DNA from: Lycocorax pyrrhopterus obiensis
Taxonomy: Eukaryota > Chordata > Aves > Passeriformes > Paradisaeidae
Assembly (NCBI GenBank): GCA_014706295.1
Contig: JACSVZ010000002.1
Location: forward strand, 18,646,494-18,710,493
DNA length: 64,000 nucleotides
Direction: 5' to 3'
The translations under genes were made by a program, and so were the position numbers. Shown piece after piece: positions 14,301 to 26,300 of this stretch (positions within the stretch are counted from its first letter, which is position 1; each line of letters starts with the position of its first letter). The notes beneath the pieces are model-generated. The model saw only the letters and a list, made by a program, of their open reading frames with translations. It did not search any database and was not told the origin of the DNA.

Positions 14301-17300
14301 TATTTCTATTCCTGTAATTAGGCCTGCGACTAACTCAGAATATTTTTAATTAAAATATTTTGGTCAATGTGTTGCACCAAATTAGGCCTTTCAGTGCAGA
14401 TTTAATTCTGGAAATGGTGTGATTAGAATATATAATGAGTTGTGTTCAATTTAAGATTAACAGGTTGTGCATCTTGAACATACAGGTTTTTGAGTTTACT
14501 GTAGAGATTTTTTGTTTGAAACTTTACTCCGAAAAGTTAATTTTTAAAAATCTGGTTTGCGTGTCTGTGGTTTATTTTTAAATTGATCAAATACTTTAAA
14601 TAAAATACCTCAGACTAAGATATTTCAAGACATTTGTGTGAAGGAGAAGGCATTGTCTTAAAATAGTTTCTGTACAATTAGTACTGTTAGTAATGAAACA
14701 GTTTTAAAATAGATTGATTTTGAAGACAGTGTTTCAAGTAGAAAATCAAAAACTGGTGAACTTTGTTTTCAGACATCAATATCAAGCCTCTAACTTAAAC
14801 TCTTATCTTGCAAAGAAGAGATGATAAGTCTGGCATGTTTTTACCTAATGGATTTTGTAGTACTAAAGGACAAAAACAAAAAGCAGAGATACCTCTCCCC
14901 TCCCCCCAGCACTTGTACTTTTAATTTGTAAAAGAAAAAAGGGTTTCTAGTGTTGGAGGTGTTTGTTCTTGCTACCTATTTAGTTGTTAGTGGGTTGTTA
15001 TTTACTTCGATCATGGAGACCTGCCCACTGATTACTGAGCACTTAGAACACATCGACATTTCTGGAAGTCTCTTACTTCAAAAGTGAATGAACTTGGAGG
15101 GGGATGGGGGTGAGTGTTGCAGGAGCAATTTAAATTTTTTTTTTTCCCTGCCCCAGCGTTTGGTTCTGGAGTCTGTTTGTTTCCACAAGCAAGCCTATCT
15201 GCTGACAAAACAAGGCATTTCTCTCCAAAAAAAAAAAAAAAAAAATCACTAAATGATCTTTCGTGTGTGTATTATTCAAGCACTCTGTGGATTATCTTTT
15301 GTTTTATGATTGTATGGTTTGGCTTATTTTGTTTTTAGCTCTCCATGAAAGCCTGTTATATTTGCTACTGTAGGTATGATGATATTCTGATCAATGGACT
15401 ACCAGATTGGCGACAGCCTGTGTTCTACTACAGGCGGGTGAGAAAAATGAGCAATGCTGAGCTGGCATTACTCTTGTTCATTATACTCACAGTGGGCCAT
15501 TATGCTGTGGTTTGGTCAATCTACCTGGAAAAACAGCTGGTAAGTATTGGTAATAAATCAAACTTGCTTCAATTATTAGTACTGAATTTCCTGCAGAAGT
15601 TTGCATATTATAGAGATCTCTACCACTTCCCCTGGTTTGAATTTGGATTTTTCATATTTTAAAATTATTATATTTAAGATGATGATAATTACAGAATGAG
15701 ATATTCAGCATCTCAGAAATAGTAATCAAAAACTATTTAATTTTTCTAGAATTGGTAATAAATTGCAAAGCTGGTCCTAGATTTTTAGCTGGAAGGAAGA
15801 AAAGAAATAAAAAATCTTCGATCATTTGTTGATGAAGAATCATATGCTACTGTTGTCATATCTATGGTTTAAAAATAATCAGGTTTTATTTGTTTAAAAG
15901 TCGTACTTGCTTCACCTTTCTTCTAAGCTAAATGCTTTTTTGTATTGGGTTTTGTATTTTTTGTATTTTTCTTAACAGGGTGGATTGAATTGGTAAGCAG
16001 TATAAATCACATTGTTTTTTGATAATTTTATTTTTTGTCATATAAAAGTCTATTGCACTTAGTAGACTAAGAAGAACAATAAGCATAACTTGAAAAATAT
16101 TCATGCATTAGCATCTGTTTACTTTTTTTATTTTCCACTGCGTTATTGAAGTTGATGAATGAGAAAGGAGGCAAGTTGAATGCTTTCTCCTCTTAGAAAA
16201 CTTTGATTGCTATGGAGATACACATGAGTGACAGAACTGGACTTCATGTGTGTTTAAAGACTGGATACCATGGCAACAGTTATTGTTAAGATAGATCATT
16301 TTACTTAATCATGTAGGACCCCAGATACATTTGCATAAATGCTACTCTACTGTTTACCCTTCACAGAAGAGTCCCAGTAACATTTGTGGTTTACATGCTA
16401 ATGATAACCTGTAACCGTAGTTCTTTCTACATCAAGGATGAACTGCTTAGCAGAAAAAAGAGGGAGAAGAAGAAAAAAACAGGCGGCAGGAGTACAGATG
16501 AAGCCAAACTTGCTTCTCTGGACAAAAATGAAAGGTGGGAAAGAACTTTCTTGTTTTCCACATTTTAAAACATTCTGTCAGCTACTGATTTAGTTCTCTC
16601 ATTTTCTTTTTCATCTTTGAAATACTCTATGAGAAAAATAACTGTATTTGTAGTAACAGCCGTTGCTGATATAAAGTGTGCCGGTGTAGATGTGTTTTCA
16701 GGTTTGGATTTGTAAATAAACACGTGGTGTTTATTCAGTAGATCAATGATCATTGAAAGATTAAGACTGAATTAAAGGCATCTGTCTTCTAAAAGAATAT
16801 TATTTCTACAAGTTGATTTTAGAAGATTTTAGAACTTTTTCAGTCTTTAAGGGTTTTTGACTACAGTTAACAAATTTCAATTTATTTGAGCTTTAATTTA
16901 TTACTATACCAAGCAAGGAGTTTTTATGGGGTTTTAATGCTTGTATGATTAAATGCTTTTTATCTGATTAACTTAAAAATGAGTGTGTTGGTAAAGGCTT
17001 CTAACACATTGTTTGTCAAGGAACACACAGGGATATAGTGACTTTCAGGACACTCCAAAAGATACCACTATTTCTTCTATTGATTCATAGAAAGAAATAA
17101 AGGGTTTAAATAGTTCACACAGCAGGGGCATGAACTGGATCAATGAGGGATGGAGATCAGAGACCATTCTGCCTGTCGTCTTTCCTGATGACATCAGTGA
17201 GTAATGCCCCAGTGAACTGCAAATGACATTAATTTTTATGTATTGTTTTGTTTATGCTACAGTCTTCATATCTGGTTGTCAGCACTTGTGAGCACTTGGT

Positions 17301-20300
17301 TGAGGCTTGAGTGGTTTTTTGGTTTGTTTTTTTATTTAAACTGAAGTGATTATGTGGCTTATGAATTTATTTTCTTGAGGGAAAGTCCTTTTAGGAGATC
17401 AAAATACGGCATTGATTAGAAGTTTGCTGTTACATATTTTGAATTAAGTGTTTAAAATGTATCTTTATTATTATGTAGTTAGACATTTTTATGGGAGTTG
17501 ACAAGTGCTAATCATCTTAGAGGATAATGGGGAAGTTCTGGCTTTGAGATTGTGTGGCAATAATGAAAAACCTTCAATTTTATTTGACTGCAGAGTACTG
17601 GACAAACCACAATGGCATGACTTACTTCCATGCAAGCTGGGAATATGGTTCTGTCTCACAGTGAAAGCTTTACCTCAGTTATTCCAGGTAACAGTAATGA
17701 TTTTAAAATGTGTTACTTAATTTTTCTTGATGGTGTTATTATGCATAATCAGATGTGTAGCAGTTGTTCTTAATTAATTTTTTGGCTCAAACACATGGCA
17801 TGTGTATATATATATATATATCTCAAAAATTACTCTTCGGAGGCAAATTTGATATCGTAAGTTCATGGAAATATGAATGTATTTTAAATGCATATTAATC
17901 TTATTGTGCTAGGGAAGCAGTTTCTGTTAGGCGAAACTACAAGAATAAATGATGGGAGAGGGATGATATATATCCATCTAATTAGGAATAGCAATGTTTT
18001 TTAAGTGAAGTTAACAAAAGTACTTTGATCTCAAACCAGCAAATGCTGTACTTCCATAGCAAATTTTAATATGCCATTTAAATTTGGGGGAACAGTGAAA
18101 TTACTTTTTATGATGGAGTTTCTTTCTTTAATTCATTGGATAATGATTAATTTGATTGATATCTGAAATTGCTAAGGTGAAATAACGAAGGTATGGTTGT
18201 AGTTTATAAATTGTTGCCACATCAATGTGGCAGACTTGCTCACAGTTATGTTTTAATCTAATACTATAAACTGTAAAATTTAGCTGGTATTCAACCAATG
18301 AAAGTATTGTCAGATCAGTTACCAGAATAACTTTTTTATATCCCCTGCTCTTTCTTTTCATTTTCCTTGAACACAGTTTTGTTTTTGATACCTTTGTCAC
18401 TGGTAATACGGATCAGGGAATGCAAAGTGGATTTTACTTTGGTTTACAGAAATATTGAGTATTAATTTTAAAGCAGAAGTAGTAGAAATGGCATCAGTGT
18501 TTGGGTTTTGCCTGTGTTCAGGCTAGAAAAAAATTATAGTTATAATTCCTACTCTCTTAGCAAAACCCTTGTAAAAGTTATAAATGCAATAATGTCTGGT
18601 CTTTCAGCATCCATTTTTATAGCCTTTAACTTTTGCTACAAACAGATGCAAAAGTTAATATCTCTTTCTCTTTTAAAAATTTCATCAGAACTTTGGGGCT
18701 GTTTTATTAAAGAAACTTTTCTTTTTGCAAATTTGTAAAGCAAGTTGATTGTGCTTAATCAACTGTTGTGTCCAAATTAAGCTTTAATGTTCATTCCTCA
18801 TTGAGGTGAGTCAGACAGAAAATAATTAAGGTCAGCAAACTCTGTTGCAGCATTTTTGAAACTTTATTCATAATTATAGTACTTTCCTTTTTGCTTTAAG
18901 TGCAAAATTTTAAAAAATTACACAATATAGTAAGATTAGTGAATAATTTAAAATTAGAACTTCTTATGGGCTTCTTACAATTTTTATGATATTAAGGTGG
19001 TGTTATGTCAGTATAACAGGTTTCAGGTTTGCTGTTCAAAAAGCAGCTCCTATGCCTGTCAAAATTGGCAGAAAAAAAATACAACAAAAGTGATGTTTTG
19101 TGCTCTGTAGAACTTAGCCCTAGTTTGGATTCCTATTCCTTTAAATTAATGGTACTGGGAAAAAAGCTGTCCAGTAACTCCTGGAGAATTGGGGACCATC
19201 AAGCAGGGCTTTGGTGGCAGGGGAAGCATGTTGTAGTGGAATTCAGAGCAGGAAGGCTTTGAAGCAAAGAGGAAGGAAAGAGATAGGGGTTCTAGAGTAA
19301 ATTGGCCTATATGTAAACGACACTACTGCTTAACTGCAGGGTTTGTTTTGTTGTTGTTGAACATGACCCGCAAGTTACGTGAGTTAAAATGCAATAAACC
19401 ATAAATAATCTTCAATGTTAAAACTATTCAGAATTCCAGGTGACTAAAATAAATTATTGTAGCTTATTATTTATTAGTTAATGATACTTAAAGAAGTATC
19501 GCCTCTTCTGAAGAGCGTAAGAGCAGCAGTGACCTCATGTTGGAGCTGTGTTCTGAAATGACAGTTGAAATATAGCTGGTATGTTGTAGCTACCTGGACA
19601 GAGAGACCTCGGGCTCTTTTTGATTTTGATGTATATTTAACGTTTTGGCAAGGTCTGCCTTAATGACCAACGTGGAGCAAAAAGTTATCTGTACTTGTAA
19701 GATTATACCCTGGTACAGAGATCCTGTTTTAAATCTAAGTGCTTTTCTCTTCAGTAATACACAGGATTAAGATTTCAGGGTACTTAATGCTTTTAATATA
19801 AGTAAAATTACTAAGGCAGAAGAAAAAAGGATACTACAGATATTGAGTGGTGTTACTTGTGGTATTGCAAGTAGTTGACATCAGGATTCATGCTACAGAT
19901 TTTAGTTGTTTATTGTTTTGATCTAAATGATTTCTCCAGTCCTTTAAGAGCCAACAAATAGTTTTCAAAATCTGTCATTCAGCTGCAACTTATCCAGTTG
20001 TAGATGAACTTCTAAAAATGCATCCATATTTAAATGAACGATGTTTGGGACAGGAAAGGGGAAGAGTTGGCAATACTTTTAACTGAATATTGCTCTGCCA
20101 TTGAGTTTTTCAAAGCCCTGCCAGTAAAACAGCTCAATGTTTCCTCAAACTAATGAAACAGAAGCACCTGCCTGTAACAGACGCAAGTTCTTCCTTAGAG
20201 GAGACTTCATTAAAAAAACCCCAAAACATATCAAACATAACAGCCTAACAACAGCAGCAAATGAAACTTCTTATCCATTCTTGTATTGAATTCTTTTTAA

Positions 20301-23300
20301 CTAGCATCCATCTCTCTCCCTATTAGTTAATGTGAATATTCTACTTGCAACAGCTGTGTCTGAGGATTCAGGTTGCTGAGCTTCTGCTCATGCCTGGCTC
20401 TCATTTATCCGATTGAGTGTCTTTCTCCTACTTCCATTCCTCCTTCAAAATGTCAGATTTCAGAAGGAGGCACTTAAAATAATTAAGGTGGGCCTTCACT
20501 GAAGAAAAATGCTTTGTTTGCATGCCCTTGTGATGGCCTATGCCATTTTATTGTAGCCTGCATTTTATGTCAAGGAACTGGAAGAAAAATGTGTGAGAGG
20601 AGGATGAGAGAAACTAAGAAAATGAGCAGGTTTTTTAAACTGTTTATGATTGTATTTTGAGAGAAACTACATAGGTTTTTATATCCACATGTTGAATTTA
20701 GTTAAATTTAGGGGTGAAAACAGCATTTTTAAGTTTGTTTGAAGAAGAAAAGGGAGAAAAATACATAAAATGTATCATAAATCAAATATCTGTGCTGTGA
20801 AAGAAATGTTAAGTGGAGTGTAAATTACATTGGCTATTACCAAGTTTAATTCTTGTAGTGTAGGCTAAGAAAAAAATAGAAAAAGAATGAAAATGGTTTC
20901 TAAGATCATTTTAGTTAACGCTTTCATGAGAATGACCTGGGAAAAGGCAATGTATTAAAAACAAAGGGGGGGGGAGAAAAAGAACCCCCAAAAACTCAAT
21001 TAAAATTAAAATCCAAATTATTGGAACTGAAATTTCTTCTTAGAATGAAAGAAACTAACTACGTGTAGTGTGCAAGAATTTCAGTTCAAATTGTGTATGC
21101 AATACAGAACAGACAGTTGTGTTAAGTTTACTTATGTTTTGTGGGAGATCTGCCATAAGTAAATGGCAGTTTATTCCAAAACCAGCTGACTAGAGGGTGG
21201 GTTTTTTTGGATGTCTGGACACATAACTTAAGAAAAGTGGTCTTTTAAAAAAATGTTTTTAATTATTCTTTGCAAAGTATTTCCTTCAGAAAACAGAAGT
21301 TAGGTGTGTTTCTTAGTGGTCCTGTCGACTTTCCCTCCACACCAATGTGGTGAAGTTTAGCAGTGAATGTCTTTATTTTTACACTGACTGAATTATGAGC
21401 CTGCTGTTGTCCTGAGGGTAATGGAGCAGAAAGCATTTTTGTTTGTTTTGGACAGAAATGGTTTCTTGTTAAGAAAATAAAGTTTCCTTCCTGTATCTGT
21501 AATCTTGTAGGTGTAGCGCACACACCCTCGCAGTGAGCTGTTGAGAGAACTGGTGGCTCACCAGTAATGAGAAGGCAGTTTGAGCTCAATACATAGTTGC
21601 ACTGGGTATAACCAAGTGAGATTACCAACAAAGCTTTCAATTACAATTGAAACTTGTGTTTATAAAGACCTTTGTGTAGCACAAAGTGAATTAAAACAAA
21701 AAAGCCAGTAATTTATTTTTATGTAGACTACCAGATGGTAATTACTGTAGCTGATTTAGTAGTCTGGAATAGATTCAAACTAGTGACCCAGAGGTGTTTA
21801 ATTTCTTGGCAGTTTTTCCTCAGGTTTTCTTTTAATCCATGATCACAATTCAACACCTGTTTAGAGATGGTTCAGCTTTGGCCTTAAACGGATTGGCAGT
21901 GTGTCATTAAACTCAAGAGGCTTTGCCAGCAGGGCATCTCCTTTGGCAAGTTAGCTTCTAAGCAAGATTTGATTAGGTCAGCGAATGTATTTGTGAGTTG
22001 TTTCTGTCTTCACATGTGACTTTATATAAAATTGTGTGAGATTAAAACAAAATTTATTGCATTTAATCACATATGCCTTAAAAAAGATTATTTTTTTTAA
22101 ATAAGGGGTTTATTCAAGTCAGTAAGGTTAAATATCTCTATATTTCTCAGCTTTACGGGATTTTGACATGTTCCAATTTACTGTACAGCACCAGTATTGG
22201 TATAATTTGTGGGGAGCAAGCAATTGCAGGATGTGTGGCGCGAGTGATTGCCCGTTTGCTCTGTTTCTTGCTATTTCGCAGCTGTTGGGAGAACCAAAGT
22301 AAGGATGAAGCTCTTGACCCTGAGGTCAATTAGAAGCTTAGAAGCAGGTCAGAGGAGAGCGGATGGTAAAACAAGTATTCTGAGTGTATGCAAGTGAGCA
22401 AAAATAACTCGTGTCTAACAGGGTACTGTTTGAGGCTCTGAAGGAAAAATGTGCTGCAAAAATACTAAAAGTTTTAAGTAAATGTAAGACAGTAAAGAAA
22501 TTTGCTTTTAATTGCCTGCTGTTCTGTGGCAGCTTCTCTCTATCACTTACTGTAAGTCTACATGTCCTACCACACAAGTGCAAGTAGCTTGTGTGTACGA
22601 GGCAATACTGGCTCTCAACTAATGCTACTGGTCTGCTGTGGTATGAGGCTTCATGGGGTGTGAAATGGGTCCTAGAGAGGCCTTGCAGCACTGACCTGCT
22701 TCCCATGCTGGCTGCTTTTGTCTCACCACTGGGCACATGGAATTCCCAGCGGAGACTGCAATGGCACAGCCAGCTGCTGGTCACATGGTGCACCCGAGGC
22801 TTGGGAACCACGCCACAACTGCCCACGGGCTGTACACAGCTGAAGAGTCTCCCCACACCTGGGATTATTCTGCGGGCAAAGCATGATTTTCTGATTATAA
22901 AGGAGGAAGTAATGTAATTCCTATTTATTTACTAGATTGCCTTCAGGCGAAGAGGTAAAAATGCCAAAGAGAAGTATAAATCATAATGTTCAAGTCTTTT
23001 TTTAAACATTATTTCTTACCATAACATATTGATATCACTAGGTCAGAAACCCATCCAAAGAGTATTTTTGCTGTGGAGTAATGGCTGGAATTTTTATTGC
23101 ATAGAAATAGCAAATTGAAGGTTGGTTGGTGGAGTAAATTTAATTTAACTCTCTGTTCTCGCTTTTTAATATAAACTGTATACAATAATACTGTGCTCAA
23201 AAAGACAAAAAACTGGTTCAATAGCTCCATACAGTTGTTTATTTTTTGATGTAACAAAAATTGGTCCAAAGAAAATTATTTAAATCTACTGATTTTAAGT

Positions 23301-26300
23301 ATGTCTTTGAGAAAGTTTTCAGTTAACTGTGAATTTTGTTTGTATCAGTCCCTTGCCCAAAGATCTAAAATGTGAAGCTGTTTCTATCACAAAATCTGAA
23401 ATTAAGATTCTCATACAGCAAGTTGTTTCAAGTTGTTTGCTTTCTTTCTCCTAATCTCTGGGTTTTTTTGAGGTAGACCAGAAAGCCAGGAGGATTTAAT
23501 ATTTACTGAAGGGGAAAATACCCAAACAATGAAAACCCCAAAACCACAAAGCAAACAAACCAACAAAGCCTCATCACCCTCCCCAAAAGTCAAGGAGAAG
23601 CCAAAATGACTGAGTCTTACTCAGAATGGAAGTTTTTTCTTCTAGAATTAGTACAGTTTGAATAAATGCTGTATCTCTTGATTTAAAAGCAACAGACAAA
23701 AAGCCACCTAAAACCCCAACCAAGATCCCAAACCCCAAAACAAACAAAGGAAAAAAACCCTTGGAAGTTCAGTAACAGGAATTTCTGTATTTCTGCATAA
23801 CTCAGGCTGCGTAACTTGTCTTGGCAATCTCAATTTATTAACATGAGACAATACTGATATAAAGAAAGAAACTATATTTTCAAGAAGTGTTCAGTATTCT
23901 TCATTCTTATTTGTGATTAAATATGAGGGTAATCACAGGATCTTCCTATATATGGCAGTTTAAATACAATTTGGAAATACTAATAGCAGAATTTTGCATT
24001 TCCAATACATTCTTCTTTCATTCTGTTCCTTTTTGGAAAGTATATGTTTGAATTTATAGTACAATAAACCAGCATATTTCAGCCCTCTTCTTTATTCTTA
24101 ACTAATTACATGTTATACTGCTTTGATGGTGAGAAGAAATAATGTATTTGTGCTCATGTTCTTTTTGAAAACTTAAACTCCTGCAAATGAGAGCATAATA
24201 TTTCTGATTAGGTAAGGTGGAGTTTTAGTTAGAATCATTCCAAGCTTTGTGGTTTTGTCTCTTTTCTCTGTGTCTTTCCACCCTAGAAGTAGAAAAATAT
24301 TGCTTTTTCTTATGTTTATTATCTCTTGAAGGCGAAGTGTACATTAAGTATAAAATGTTGATGTTTCGAGCTATAAAATCATTGCCGAATCTTAGGGAAG
24401 GAGCATTAGATTGAAAGACACTGTATCTATATTGTCAGTGTCTTTAGGGCACTAAAATGCTTGTATTGAGACAAAATGACTGCTTAAATTTATCACTTTG
24501 GAAAAGTAAAAAATCTGAACATAAATCTGTTTTGAAATACTTGAACTACCAAAACTGAATATTCTTGAAAATGGATATTCCTGTTTAGACTGATTGAAAG
24601 CTAATGAAGAATAAATTTAAAGGAGCTTATTTGCATTAGGCAGAAGTTTTCTTCAAAGAACTTCCTATGTCAAATGGTTTTCCGGTGTTTTTTCATTTTG
24701 ACCTATAAGGACTGATACCCATAAAATTTGTGTCTGTGGTTTAAGTCTTTACTGAGAGATGCCTTTTTATTTGTCTTTACAACCTGTAGAGCCATTCTTA
24801 TGCTTTTGTGGGAAGGATTTGCTTTTCAAATATTCAAAATTCATTTTGAGTGGAGCTTTTTGTTGTTTTTTTTCTTTGCTTTTCTTTATACGTATGCATT
24901 TGTGTATGCTTCAAAATGTGCGGTCTCCCCTTTTTTTGTTATTATGGTACTAACCATAATAATCTTACTGGTAAGATAAAAGACTGATGTTGCTTTTGTT
25001 ACCTGCATATTACTCCATTTGTAGTGATAATCCATTCTATATCTATAAAGCAACAATACTACCAAATTTCTTTTACGTGCTTCTGACTAGTTTTCTTTGT
25101 TGTTCAGCTATTGTGTCTCATTTTCATCTGAGCCACATTTCCAATTGTTCTGTGATTGACGTGCTGGAGAGATTGACAGTTACCCCCTAGTGCCTGCTGT
25201 CTGGAGATCCCACAAGCAATAATGGATTTTACACCAGAATTTAGCATCAAATATTGGCTTTCAGTGTCAAATGGGTTAAATTTAAATGCCAGTTAATTGT
25301 AGCCATTTTGAAATCATAGCCTTAAACAAAAGCGTTTTTTGGATATCCCTGAGTCCTGTGTATGCCACACAACCCAAATGTCTCAAACTTGTAGCAGAAA
25401 TGAACTATTGCATTTATGGCTGTTTCTGTTTCTTAATTTTGCAAGTAGGCCAAACCTTGAGAGTATAAGGAAAGTTTCCAGTGGGGTAGGGAATTCTTAT
25501 TTCAGGTAAACCAAAGAGAACCAGTGGTAATCCTAATTTTGTAATTCAAATATGCCTCCTCAAAGCTTACATATCTGCTGTTAATGCTAGTCCTCCTGTA
25601 ACTACATTTCTTTTAGCCACAGCTCTACTAAAAAAATCCCCTTTTCCCCAATCCTAGTGCTGTTAGTATGTAAGATGCTCTCTTCTGTTATGTTCCAGAA
25701 GAAAAAAGTTACGTAAACCCTTTAAAATTACTTTTGTGTGCAGCGATTTCCTACATAAAACTGGCAAAAAGTATAACTTTCCATTTCCTGTACCCAGTGT
25801 AAAAAAAACGTAACTGGAGAGTAAGAAGAGGTGTTTTGGAAGGAGATGGAACTTCACTGATCTTTTATGGGAATTTGTTAGAGTTGTTCTTCAAGTGTGC
25901 TGACTTATATCTATGAGATGGCTCCAAACTATTACAAAGTTCTGCTCAGAGCTTGGTCACGATTCCTGTCACATGTTTTCCGACCTCCCTCAAGTATCTT
26001 TGAAAGGGTAGATGCAGGTGTAACATGAAGAACAACTGTTGTATGTATCTTTGCAGGAAGAATGGGATGATTTCTACCATTAGAGGCAGTGATAATGACT
26101 TCTTAGCGCAGATTTTTGTTTTCAAGATTTCTTAAGGTGTCTTATTTCATGTTGATGATACCAGATTTTGTGCAAATATAGTTGAAATTATAAAAAGTAT
26201 TTACTAGCAGTTTTACATTACCTTCTACATTCAAATTTAAATCAACCTTTATCTGTAAAAAGTGGTACTGTTAGTGTAATAACACCAAAAAGTATTTTTG

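Noticed and set aside
15345..15373. A methionine before exon 4 as an alternative start
   Set aside because: The upstream residues are intronic. The phase of the split arginine codon from exon 3 fits only an exon beginning at 15374.
21263..21640. A 125-codon minus-strand open frame in intron 6
   Set aside because: There is no recognisable domain, no plausible splice partners and no promoter context; its length is within chance for a 64-kb window.
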